Assembly (NCBI RefSeq): GCF_037038585.1
Contig: NC_092523.1
Location: forward strand, 45,339,501 to 45,403,500
Direction of reading: 5' to 3'
Length of the DNA: 64,000 nt
DNA from: Patagioenas fasciata
Taxonomy: Eukaryota > Chordata > Aves > Columbiformes > Columbidae
The notes under the pieces were generated by a model. It worked only from the letters and a program-made list of their open reading frames with translations, ran no database searches and was not told the origin of the DNA. Below are positions 29,314 through 40,500 of this stretch, piece by piece; position 1 is the stretch's first letter, and every line of letters begins with the position of its first letter. Position numbers and translations under genes: made by a program.

Positions 29314-29401
29314 CGATCTGTATGCTGTTAGACTTGACCCCCCAGATCAGTCCCCACAACACAGGAGCCAGGAAGACAGAAATATGCATAATCTTTTGCA
29401 T
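29314..29401 (-). CDS. GRIA2: GRIA2 coding exon 1 (GluA2 signal peptide and first mature residues)
   Basis: First coding exon of the AMPA-type ionotropic glutamate receptor subunit GluA2, a postsynaptic cation channel subunit that sets calcium permeability. The exon starts at ATG 29401-29399 and encodes 29 codons plus one base, beginning [18 protein letters not shown]. This is the family's hydrophobic signal peptide, followed by the mature N-terminus NSIQIG. It ends at donor GTAGGT (minus strand, 29313-29308). The ATG has G at -3, an adequate Kozak context. The reading frame stays open upstream to about 29545 but contains no in-frame ATG, so 29401 is the start. Compared with the mammalian signal peptide as I know it, the bird copy appears to differ at a few positions (A12, W20, K23). 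The split codon joins exactly in phase to exon 2. The later exons are outside the window, so the gene is partial here. Confidence 0.96.
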
Positions 29402-29421
29402 TTCCAAGAAAAGTAGAGCAT
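29347..29421 (-). other. Upstream ORF overlapping the GRIA2 start codon
   Basis: An ATG at 29421-29419, 20 bases upstream of the GluA2 ATG and in a different frame, opens 24 codons ([11 protein letters not shown]...) and stops at TGA 29349-29347 inside coding exon 1. It therefore overlaps the GluA2 start. Its context is weak (T at -3, C at +4), so leaky scanning to the main ATG is expected. Rodent GluA2 leaders are reported to contain upstream AUGs that lower translation; whether this one does so is inference. Confidence 0.6.
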
Positions 29422-29900
29422 CCACAAAGCCACGGAAACAGCCCTTTCTTCTTCCTCGTCCTCCTCCTCCTCCGGGGAGCGCGCTCGTCAGCAAATTAGA
29501 TCCTCTGCGCGCCGGGCGAGCGGCCGGCGGGAGCAAGCCAACCACGGGAGGAAAGCAACGAAAACAGCCCCTCGGCGGGCGGCAGGAGCCGGAGAAGCCC
29601 TTGCCCCCACGCTGCCGCTGAGAGCTGCTGCCGCCGCTCCGGTCCTCGTCCCGGCTCCGGAAATACCGGGGGGTGGCCGCGTGCCGGTGGCGGCGACGCC
29701 GCTGTGCTCCCGCTGCGCTCCCGCTGCCGGAGCGCGCCCGCCACCGGCCCTGCCCTCACACGCGCTTGTCCGCGCTCCCTCGCACTCAACGGGCGGGCGG
29801 CGCACCCGGCGAGGCGGTGGCGCGCCTGCGCGAGCAGCGGGGCTGGCGGGAGCGCGCTCTTCCCGCCCCCTTCGCAGCCTCGCCCCGCCCCTTCGCGCGC
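29402..29900 (-). other. GRIA2: GRIA2 5' untranslated leader and core promoter region (limits approximate)
   Basis: GC-rich sequence lies immediately upstream of the GluA2 ATG. Mammalian GRIA2 has several start sites spread over a few hundred bases, so this stretch is expected to hold both leader and core promoter; the start site itself cannot be read from the sequence. It contains a GGA-rich stretch (GGAGGAGGAGG on the minus strand, about 29458-29475) close to the ATG. Only one upstream ATG is seen between the start codon and about 30080 (at 29421). No TATA box is evident, as expected for a CpG-island promoter. The long GU repeat reported in the rodent leader is not seen here. Confidence 0.6.
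29821..29832 (+). promoter_or_regulatory. NRF-1-like site in the GRIA2 promoter
   Basis: The sequence CGCGCCTGCGCG closely matches the NRF-1 palindrome (GCGCATGCGC core) with one changed base. It lies between the RE1 site and the coding start, about 420 bp upstream of the ATG. NRF-1 regulation of GRIA2 has been reported in mammals; binding here is inferred from the motif only. Confidence 0.5.
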
Positions 29901-30043
29901 GGCCGCGGTGAGCGCCGCCGCCAGCCCTTCAGCACCGCGGACAGAGGCGCTGTGGGGACCGGGGGGCGGCCCCGCCGGATCCCCTGGAGTCGCCCCCGCC
30001 CCGGGGAGCGGAGGGGAGAAGCAGCGGGGGCGGGGGCGGGCCC
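29876..30043. promoter_or_regulatory. GC-box (Sp1/KLF) cluster flanking the RE1 site
   Basis: CCCCGCCCC occurs at 29883-29891, a CCCCGCCCCGGGG run lies around 29991-30003, and GGGGGCGGGGGCGGGCCC lies around 30026-30043. These are consensus Sp1/KLF sites on both sides of the RE1 element. Sp1 sites are a known part of the mammalian GRIA2 promoter. Confidence 0.6.
29928..29948 (+). promoter_or_regulatory. RE1/NRSE site (REST/NRSF silencer) in the GRIA2 promoter
   Basis: The 21 bases read TTCAGCACC, then GCGGACAG, then AGGC. They match the canonical RE1 consensus at 18 of 21 positions, with both half sites (TTCAGCACC and GGACAG) intact at the standard spacing. The site lies 527 bp upstream of the GluA2 ATG. 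An RE1 silencer in the GRIA2 promoter is established in mammals, where REST represses the gene outside neurons and after ischemia. Finding it in the expected place supports both the gene call and conserved regulation. Confidence 0.92.
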
Positions 30044-30239
30044 GGCCGGTATCCGCGGCAGCTCCCTCAGACCTGAGCCCCATGTCCCGTCGCGGCCGCG
30101 TTGCCTCGGGGGTGGGTGTTTTATCCCCCTGCCTGGTTCCCCGAAGGAGCGTGTGTGAGGTCGGGCACCTTAGCCCGGACGCCTCCGCGGCGGCATGCGG
30201 AGCCCCTCGCGTTTGGACCGCTCTAGATGCGTAAAAATC

Positions 30240-32390
30240 AGAAACGTGAATCAATCACTTGTCAGTTTCTCTCTGTGACAGTGGTGTATGTTTGCTTGGA
30301 TGGAAAGCAGAAATAATAATTTTTTTAAAAGCCCTTTTATTTTTTAGTTTGTTGTTTGTTTGTTTGTTTTAATTTCACTAGTCTTCATTAGGATGACATT
30401 TGGATGTAGCTACCTTTCAGATATACCTGAAAAGCATATTTTTATCTGCCGTAACCAAAACAGAAGAGTTAATATGCAGGAAACTTTAAGCCTACTCAGA
30501 TATTTCATTTGCAGAGATAATGGGATTTTTTTTTCTTTTCTTCAAGATGGATTCCAGCTATATTATTTCCTGCAAGCTAAATTTAACGTTTTCCAGTTTG
30601 GCACAAAGTCTGTTGCTATGCACCACACACACACGGACACACACACATATCTTACCGAAAAAGAAGCAGTGTAGCAATACTGTGACAATGAATTTGCTAT
30701 TAAATGATCATTTGCTGGTATATTTTTTAAAATGTTGTTGTTGTTGTTAATAAAGATGAGGGATATCCATGTAGGAAAGGATCTTGCACTGTATTTCCTT
30801 TTTTATTATTATTATTTTCATTATTAAATTGTCTTAATTCTCCTTTCCAAATACAAGGAAATCTCTCGAATCTTCTGATAATCACAATATAAGTACATAT
30901 CCTGAAGGAAGTAGGCAGTTTGCGGCCCATTGCCCATCACTAATTCATTATGAGTTTAGTTTGATTTGAGTCATTTCACCAGGAAACTCTGTACAAGCTT
31001 CTGCCTATACTAGTGTCATCATGTCTCTCTCACCACATAGTGAGTCTGATGAAGAGAGTGAGCTTTAACATCATGAGGTAAGAGACCCTATCACTTTATT
31101 TGGGTGCAATGGCACAGTGACTACAGCCCTTCCTTGCTCTTTCCCCCAGCTTGGTCCCCCTCATTAGTCAGGTTTTGTACTCCCTCACCGCTGAATTCTG
31201 TGAAAGGAGCAAAAGGTGTCACTCTGACAATCGATACATTTGTATCCATACATTTGTAGAAGCAAAGATAAATCATAAACATGCACTTTTTTTTCACCCA
31301 GCTCTGAAGAGTCCCCTTATGTATATCAAATGAGGTTAAAATGCAGCAAAGATCTCAGTTTGAAGATTTTATTTTAATATTTTATAATAAAACAAAAAGT
31401 CCTGATTGCCAGTATACATTAAAGCTGCATAATTAACTAAAATATAAAAACAATTGAGATGATGCAAAATATAAAAATGCAATCTAGAAGAATCCCACTT
31501 TTCAAACTAATTGTCTTCACAGTTACAGAAAGTATTTACATCTTAAAGACCTTTAAGCTATTTTGGTTGGTTGTTTTGTTTTGGGGTGTATTTGAGAGCA
31601 GTGCTATTCCACATGCACATCAAGACCTTTGACAGACACACTAAGAATTAATGCACGGCGATGCATGTTTTATCTGGTTAGACAGTAAAATGCTATTTTT
31701 TTGTTTACTCTAAACTGTGGATAAATGCTAAACTAAGTTTGGATCCCACTGTAGTGGGCACTACACAACAAGCACCTTTACCTGAGTCAAACAGTTTATA
31801 GATTAAGGTCCTGAACCCACTTGCTGTGATGACAGTGTCCGTGCTACATCTTTCAAGTTAAAGACCTACAGAACACAGCATAGCAGGTAGGTAAAATAAA
31901 AGTGACCTGAGTAAGAAGTTAATTGCCAATTAAAACTGGGGGTTTTGACCGACTGTTTGTGGTGAGTTGAAAACAACTGCCATGCTAGTCACAACGGATA
32001 CCACCCCAACTGTTGATTTTACCACCCCAGATGTTGATTTTCTAATGCGTATTTTTCCATTACACAATTGTATGTACATGTATCCATCACCTACAATGTG
32101 TTTGCATGTATGTACATGTACTTTTACAGATTTGTAGCATCATGTCGGAACATGCAGAAAAGATGTCAGATTAGGTGGCCATAATCTACTGTTGGAGTGC
32201 CAGAGAAAAATAAAATATTCAACTGAGGTGAGTAAGCTCAAAAGCACAGCATGGGCTAGTGAATCAGCAACAAAACAGTTTAATCAGAACTTACTCATGG
32301 AAAAATGCTGGTAATAAAATAAGGCCTTCTTCAACTCTCTATTTTTTATAACTGTCATATGTTAATCAAAAATAGGTAAGCAGGCAAAAA
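30240..32390. other. Intergenic region upstream of GRIA2, proximal part
   Basis: AT-rich, with no gene recognised. It holds small simple repeats: TTTG (about 30350-30370), CA (30624-30648), TTG (30732-30747) and TTA (about 30803-30820). Nothing else is supported. Confidence 0.7.
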
Positions 32391-33021
32391 TGTGCTAGTT
32401 TGACTGGAATCGAGTTAGTTTTCCATGCAGTTAGAATCTTTTCTTCTTAGTAACTAGCACAGTCTTTTGTTTTGGATGTAGCATAAGAATAATGAGAAAA
32501 TGCTGCTTCTTCCCTGGGATAGACTTAATTTTTTGTTTGTTTGTTTTCTTTTTTCATTAGCTAGTTATTAGATGTTTTTGAGTCAATATGAAGAAAATCT
32601 AATAACTTGCTGATAATCTTGACTGTTTTCAGGGAAACCAAGGACTTCTTCAGCCATCCAGCTGCAGATGCAAATTGGTAGGACGGGTGCACAGACAGGG
32701 CAGCACCTGATCAGTGAAATGTTCCCTCCTGTTAGCACCATGCTTGGTACAAAGCTGGAGCCAGTTTTTCTGGCTAGTTTGGGTAGTTCTGTTTGGAAGT
32801 TCCATTCTGTCAGGAGTTCAGTGTTACTTCAGCCTTTTGCCATTTTGCCATTTTGCAGTGAGCCTTGGGCCTTTCTGCATTTTTGTCCATTCTGCTCTCT
32901 CTTGCTGGGACTCGCTGTTCAGGACCAGGGTGCTCTCTCTGGGACTGGTTGGTTGGTTCGACTGGAGTTTCATGAAGGATTGCACTGAGTATAATTTACT
33001 ACACCCTATCTTACCTTATCT

Positions 33022-33052
<31 letters not shown>

Positions 33053-33241
33053 TCTTATCTTCTGTATTTTTAATGAGTAATATGTCATTGCTATTTTGTT
33101 GTCTTACTAAACTGTTTTTATCTCAACCCACGAGTTTCTCCCTTCTCTTTCGGTTCTTTTCCCTATCCCACTCAAGGGGGTGGAGGGATTGAGCAAGTGG
33201 CTATCATGGTCTTAGTTGCTAGCTGGGGTTAAACCATGACA
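32391..33241 (+). mobile_element. Solo LTR of an avian endogenous retrovirus (ERVL-type)
   Basis: The left end TGTGCTAGTTTGACTGG, followed by a GAGTTAGTTTTC stretch, and the right part CTAAACTGTTTTTATCTCAACC, CACGAGTTTCTCCC, GCTGGGGTTAAACCATGACA match the start, U5 part and end of a widespread avian ERVL-type LTR (typically TGTGCTGGTTTGGCTGG...AACTGTCTTTATCTCAACCC...GGGGTTAAACCACGACA). It runs from TG to CA over 851 bp. No internal retroviral genes flank it, so it is a solo LTR left by recombination. A TTATC repeat has expanded inside it. Flanking A-rich sequence shares only AAA, so a clear target duplication is not visible. Two overlapping open frames inside (32668-33073) are not genes. The family name is from memory of avian repeats. 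Confidence 0.85.
33006..33062. repeat. TTATC pentanucleotide repeat inside the LTR
   Basis: CTTAC then about nine CTTAT units with one shortened unit (TCTATC). It sits just before the CTAAACTG part of the LTR and is not part of the usual LTR sequence I know. Confidence 0.9.
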
Positions 33242-34125
33242 AAAGGAGAAAAAAATAAATTTATAGGTGATAGTAATTTATGACCATGTACTAAGAATAG
33301 GCATACTCATTAACACTCTGCATAAAAAAATCAGACTGCATCACTGGAAATCACATTCAATATTTTTTTCCACAAGAAGATGAAGAGAGTCTAGCAAGAG
33401 GTAGGAATTGTAATCTTAAAAACAGAAGATTATACTCTTATGTGCATTTTTCTAAATCCATGATAAAAGCTCACATAAAAATGCATTAGTTCAGAATCTG
33501 AACAAAGTATAAACAGGAGGATGGTTAATAATAAGCATCAATCACTTGTTGAAAGAACATAGAAGTGAAGTTATAATGAAAACAATGACAGATGACATAA
33601 GGCCAGATATCAAATAATAAGATGACAAACCCCTAAAAAAAGCAAAGTGCTTAATCCTGATTCCACAGAAATTTGGGAGAGATTTGGTATTTATTGCAAA
33701 GCATGCAGGATTCAATCACAGCTATGTTTGATTTAATAGGTTCTAATGGATGATATTCTGAACATGAGGTAGAAGCTGGTGAGGAAGCTAAAATGTGCTA
33801 ATATATGTGGCAATCAGAAATAAATATGAGCTTATCAGGAATATATTTCCTCAGTAATTCATCCTGGCAAAATTCTAGTTGAGGGAGTGGCTGCAATTCA
33901 ACCAAATGTTCATATGTTTCAGCAGGTGCACAGGAGATACGGAAAGAAAATTGGAAATGACTGAAGAACTGGAAGCTTTTGCCTTTCACTCAGAAACATT
34001 TAGTGATCATTCCATATACTTTTCAAAAAGATAATTCAGGAATGACTTGATCACATGGACTACATGCTTTGGGAAAGTAACTTTGATAATATAAAGCATC
34101 TGAGGAGATGGATGCAGAAAAAAAC

Positions 34126-34207
34126 CAAACTAAACCAAACCAAACAAACAAACAAAAAAAACCAACCAACCAACCAAAACAAAAACAAACAGCCAAACAA
34201 ACAAATA
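34126..34207. repeat. AAAC / AACC low-complexity tract
   Basis: Runs of AAACC, AAAC and CCAA units in an A- and C-only stretch with a few interruptions. Confidence 0.9.
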
Positions 34208-34435
34208 ACAGTATTTGAATACTGATATTAATTATATTACCACATCCAGATTAGAAATAAAGTTTATATTTTGTTTTGGTGTTTCAGTAATGTGTCATTG
34301 ACCATGACAATCACATACTGAGCATTGCATTGAATTTCTCAGCCCTGGAAAATGCTTAGTAAAAATCAGATTCTCTTTCAGAAAAACGTGTTGGAAAAGT
34401 CTAATTCTGAGATGATCCTTGGCAAGAGCTCAGAC

Positions 34436-34475
34436 TACATGGTTATAGTGATCCCTTCTGGCCTTATGTGCCATT
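34436..34475 (+). mobile_element. Possible ancient CR1 3' end fragment
   Basis: GGTTATAGTGATCCCTTCTGGCCTTATG resembles the 3' tail of old reptile-type CR1 elements (ATAATGGTCCCTTCTGGCCTTA...). A possible GATTCTATGG remnant lies at about 34589. It is short and diverged, so this is tentative. Confidence 0.35.
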
Positions 34476-37458
34476 GGTATTTGGGTTTTATAGTTGGAAA
34501 TATTGTAATTATTTTTTCCTTAGAAAAAAATCTTAAAATATGCAGATTTTGTAGGATGCAAAAATGCTGTATTAATGTATGAATCTTTCGATTCTATGGC
34601 CAGTCAAGAAATTCTTCCCTTCAATAAAGATTGTGGTCTTTGGATTTTTCAAATCTACAGAAATTTAGCAAATACCAGTAAATGTAAATGAAGAGGACAT
34701 ATACATGAAAGTTTCGAGTTCCAAATCTTTCTTAAATTGTTTAGTTCCATATGTTCATTCTAGATCTTTTTAAAAATAAAAAGTACATCCTGATCTCCCA
34801 TGCTCGTTCTGCTTCCTCTTCTGATTAGCAACCACATACTGTTCCCATTAACAGTATATATACTGGGGGATGACACACACTAAGGAATAGCTTATGCTTC
34901 TGTTACGTGATTTTGATGGTGAAAAAAGCAACATCACTATGCTGTTTTATAACTAATGTAAAATAATTAGTGATAATTGTACAACTTTAGGTTCCCTTTG
35001 CTGTAGAGTAGCTGTGACAGTGCAGTTTGTTGCTAGCCTAGCCAACCATTTTGAGAAATTTATAGTGAATTGGGATTTGCTATATTTACCTGAGCTGCTT
35101 GCGTTCTTGTTATTTGTAAGAAATGTTATATTTATTTTGGTGATAAAATCTCTTAGGTATATACTGAACTAACCATGTACATGGAAAATCTGCTACAGAT
35201 TACTTCAATTTTTTCTACTGAGATCATAGCAAATTACATTAAGGTTCCAGAAAAAGATAAAAGGAATACTTTCAGATTAGACTATGCATGCTAAATTTGC
35301 AATTCTTGTCAATCAATATATTTCGTTTTCTTCCAACAGTATAACTTCCATTGCTTTGTCTCAGTCCCAAGGAATAAATTTCTTATTTCTGTCCAAATCT
35401 TTTTCCTGCCTACTTCTCTTCTTCCTTGATGTCTCCTTCCTTGCCTAATTTCCATGTGGTTTTCCAAAGCATTGCCATCAGAATATTTATTTTTCTCTCC
35501 TGTTACTTCGATTTTAGCATCCCCATTCCCTCTGCAGAGCCCAGCTAATTACAATGTGTTGGTTTTTCTCTTTAGACTGTAACAGCCTTGATCTTCTCTC
35601 TTTTCATCTGCCACCTCTCCCATCTGTTGCACGAGCAATGCCAGCCTTGACTCCAGCATTGCTTTTCACTCTCATCCTGTTCTTATTCCTTTTTCTATGC
35701 TGATGTCTATGTTTGAAATATGAATGCTACACCCATTTTTCAGGTCAGATCTTAGTCACTGATATTCCTCTTTAGCCTTGCATCCTTTCTGTCACCTGTG
35801 AGAAATGTATTGCTTGCTATTCAAAACAAAAAGTATTTTGGAGATGATGAAGACATCGGATTTCATATACTGCTGGACTGTACTCTGTCAAGGTGTGGTA
35901 CCTGTCAAATCGCCTCTCCACCTCAGTTCCCTGCACTCATAAACATGCTAAAATGTTAAAAGGCAAGCTGAGAAGAATGATATAGTCTGCTCTCTAGTGA
36001 TATATCTGTGGTACACTTTTGATGTTTGTCATTCTCTGACTTCTACTCACTTGCTTTTTGGGCCTTTTCTCTGTACAACAGAAGAAATTTCCCCCAAACT
36101 AGGTGTTTTCTCCCTCAGCAATTTTAGCATCATGCAGTAATCTTGCATCTTGAGAATCCCAAGTAACGACAGTGAGGAGCAGCTCCAGGTCGGCAAATTA
36201 CAGACAGATTGAAAAACAAGGATGAAATGTGCCGTTGGTAATAACACCTTTGTATATGCTTGCTCAAACATTCCTTATGGCTGCACTTAACATTATGAAT
36301 ACTGTAGAAAGTTGTTTCTGTCGTTGTAGTGAGTGTGCTGAGACAGTACTTCGGACAAAGACTCTGGATAAACACCAGCCGGTGGGAAATGGACTGTGTA
36401 ATGATAATTTTTGAGATGGAGAAGACATGTTCTTAATGTTTCATTCATAAAAACTACCCGTAAAATACATACCTACTCCAACTACCTTAGAAACCTGGAG
36501 AAATCAGCTGATCTTTTCCAAATTTGAACCTGTTGCAAATCTGGTGTTTTGACCAGGTCAGAGAATGTCAGAGATTTGGCTGCTTTTTATACCCTGACAA
36601 GGTAAAACTAGTGCGTGAGCACTGAACTCTTACAGAGAATGAAAGTCACGACAGGCAGTATTGCACTGCTAGTCAATACTCTAATTTGGTTTATGACCTC
36701 GCACAGCATCCAGGATAGCATTCGAATAAACTCTGCAGAGATGCTTTCAACCACAGCAGAACTAATGAATCCTTAACTTCTACACTAAACTCCTTAATCC
36801 ATGTAAGACAGCTTCTCATAATATTTTGCAGTGAGGGAGTGACTCTCTCCTGCTTAACCTCTTGTCTGAAACAACATTTGTACGATTTCATTCACATCCT
36901 TTGTGCAAGGCTTGCCAAGAGCTCTTTGAACAAGCAGAAAAGCTGCAATGATAATGCCAGCATTAACCTTGCTCTTGGCCTGGAGACCCAACTGGTCAGG
37001 AATCAATCCAGGGGACGGGGAAAGGACAATATGTGTCACCTTGATCCCTTGAGGCTAGAAAGGGCCATGTGTCAGCTCTGTCCCTTGGGGCTGCGACGCC
37101 CAGTTCCAGGCTGCTCAGCAGAGCACAGGCAATTTGGCTAGCTGTCAACCTGGTGAGATATATGATGGTAACAAACTGCTCTGCTGCTCTCTCCATAGTA
37201 AAGCAGGATAAAATCTACTGCAGTTACCACAGGAGTAAATGAAACCTCCATTTTTCTTCTTCTGTAGGGCTGTTTCCCTTTTGAACATTGCAGAAGTATC
37301 AGAAGGTACATGGACATCAGTTTGCATTCATACCAACACCAGTCGTGACAGTTGTAACCACTTCACGCTGAACTGGTGGCACAATATGGTTTCCTGTGTC
37401 CCCAGGCAACTGAGATATAGGTCATACATTTATTTACACGCAAATTATGTGAAGCTAC

Positions 37459-37514
37459 TTTTTTTTTTTTTTTTAATTTTGAAAAAAAACAAAACAAAAC
37501 AAAACAACAAAACC
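37459..37514. repeat. Poly-T run followed by AAAAC repeats
   Basis: Sixteen T residues, AATTTT, then A8 and four AAAAC-type units. T-rich and A-rich arms lie side by side and could fold back on each other. Confidence 0.85.
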
Positions 37515-40500
37515 AAAATGAAACCCAACCCTTCTTTTCAAAAGATATATGTTCATGTTATGGCTTTAGTTTAAAAATGGTTATGGTATTACAGTGCATT
37601 TTATTTAGATCACTTTTATAGTTTTATAATTTTGTCATGGCTTCTGTAACTAGGAAAATAAAGAGAAATTTAAGCTATAGTGAGTGAGAGATGAAACACC
37701 GATCAGTCAAACATTTTCTGTTATGTTCTTCATAAAAATAATAGAAAAATAATGTAAATCATAAAAAAACACACTTGAGCAAATGTTAAAGTAATGTATT
37801 TTATGACACAAATAAGTAAGAGACATATTGTGCTGTTGCAGAAATTATGCTATGGAGCTCAAGCACTTGGCAACATTAAAAACAAATTAAGTTCAAGGAA
37901 TAGATAAAATCGCATGAGACAAGATAATAATTCCTTTCTTTGGGAGATATCTAAAAGATATACAGTTTTTGTTTGTTTTGTTGGAATACCCACTGCAGGC
38001 ATTTTATGCTGTTCTTTGAAAAATCCCATCAAAAACAGGATCTAAGATTAAAAGGACTGTTGTGATTAGAAACATCACCTCTCTTATCCTTATCATCATC
38101 ATTATGATCTTTCAGCAACAGAAATATCTTTTGGTTTCACCCTTCACTTGTTTGGTATCAATAATTTCTATTTTGAGAAAATCATCCTGTCAAGAAGCAG
38201 CTCACTCAAGTTACCACGAAAATACACAGAGTTCTGCTCAACAGAAGTTTATTTTTAGTTCAGAAAAACCACTTCAGTGGTTCAGTACTAGAACTAGTTC
38301 ACAGCACAGATAAGAGATATTTTTACTTTCACCTCTGCATAGGCATATATAGCCAGAGATTTATTGTGATAAAGTGTTGTGTTAATGACAAGCTTTCACA
38401 GAAAGAAAAAGAACAAACCAGAACTGTAAGAAAAAAACCCCAATTCTTATGAGGCACTTGATTACATACTTTGGACTAGAAATACATCTACAACATCGTA
38501 AATATGCAGAAAATAACATTCTTCTAATTGCATAATTTGCTTTAAACATAGGCTGTAATTGAAGGGCTTATAGGAGAAAAATTTCTGCTTACAATATTTG
38601 TGGCATTAAAAAAAACCAAAACAATGATGCTTGTCTTTACTGAACTCCATTTGTGTTACAATGGAAAGCTATCTTGTACAGATTAACTGTGAGCTGTTAT
38701 TAAGTTGCCATTTAACTTGAGACTTACCTTATTCCTTGCTAATTGCATTGCCCTAATATGATGTATGCATAGAGATAATGTGAGCGGGTAGCTGCGTTTA
38801 GAACAATTTTAAATTTGTGGTTTCCTTTCATTACAAGTCAACATACACAGCACAATGCATCAAGGGCTTAACAAGAAAGAGACAAGCTGGTGGGGCTTCA
38901 AGGGCAGCTCAAAGACAGTAGTTAAGAGTACACAACAGAAACCTAACCTGAACTTGGAAACATCACTGTCCTGAGTCTAAACCAGCTACAAAGGAAAACA
39001 ACCTACAGATAGTGAAAGCATTTATGCCACAGCTGGGAATATGTGGACCAATGACAGGCACACTCCTATAAGGATCCAGCATCTTCTGTCCCAAATTTTG
39101 GTTGTCCCCAACCTGTCAGTATCAGCTGTAGCTACTGTCAATATAGCATTCACATATTTCTGTTAAAAGAAACAGATCTGCTAATGTTATATAATGCTCT
39201 CAGTTTCTATAACTAAAATGATGTAAAGTCTTTGCTGATGGTATCTGAAGGAAACACGAATACTGAAAGGCATCTTCTGGAGGAGAACGTTCTCCAACAT
39301 TTGCCTGTATTCTGCTGGACTCCCTGTGGTTTTAGTGGTACTAACAAAATAGGACCTTAATTTTAGAGGTAAAAAGCAATGAAATGAGCTTACCCTAAAC
39401 ACACAAGATCTCCTTTAGAAAAAAAAAGGGAAATACAAAGACATCAGAATCTTCCAGCCTCAAACATCTATCACGAATAATCCAATTCTTACCTATGTGT
39501 TCATACCAGAAGAGTAGCAAATGTTCAGATTTTCTTCACAGTGAGATGAGTTTGGTTATTTGAGGCAGTTTGGGAAAATCACAAATCTCACAAGCACTCT
39601 GAGTGCTACTGCTGAACAAGATAGCAGAATGCAATATTACTTCTTTGCAGCTATTGCAGCACTGCACAAAAAATGTATCTGTAGCATAAACATTATGCTT
39701 TGGAGAGGAATTTTCTGTATTCATCATTTAATTATTTAATAATTTTATTAATTATAACTCATCTCAACACAGTGTCTCATTAGAAAGACAGACAATTTGG
39801 TGTTATTGATAAACAATTGCGCGAGACATACTGAAAATCAATTACAGTATCACCCATGAAATGACAGTGAACTTAAATGGATTGAAAATGCCACCCTTCA
39901 TGAGCTCGCAGGGTCTTTTGCTTTTGAATGTCAACCACCAGAGAAAACCCTGCTTTCTGACAAGAGCTGTGCTGAGCTCCCATTCTGTCCTGGTGAAGGC
40001 AGTAAGCAATCTGTGAGTCAGATAGACATGTGGCATTCTCTTTTAATTTTCTGCATATAAACCAGCCCCCAGGTGATTATCTCTACACTGCTGTAGGATT
40101 AGTGTCCTATAAATGAGAGACTGCATTGCCTAATGTGAGGTTCCCACCTCAAGGATTTAGCCAACAAACCTCAGAAAATTTATCCATACCTTTTAGTATT
40201 CCTCTTATAAATTTCTATATAGCATTACTAACATTAACAATATAGAAAAAATGAGATATCAATGAATCACTCAGTACTTATTGATTACATTATATGTGAC
40301 AAAACTTGTTCTGAGCTTGCAATTGAAGCAGCTACTCCAGCATGTGATTTAATACCCCATGGTCCAGATAGCCCACTCTTTGTCATGGCAGAGGATGATT
40401 TATTTTACAGAGAACTGAAAAAATACACGGTATGATATAGATGTATTTTGAAAATACTTGCAAAACAAATTAATAATAATGGAAGGGGAAAATACTGGCA

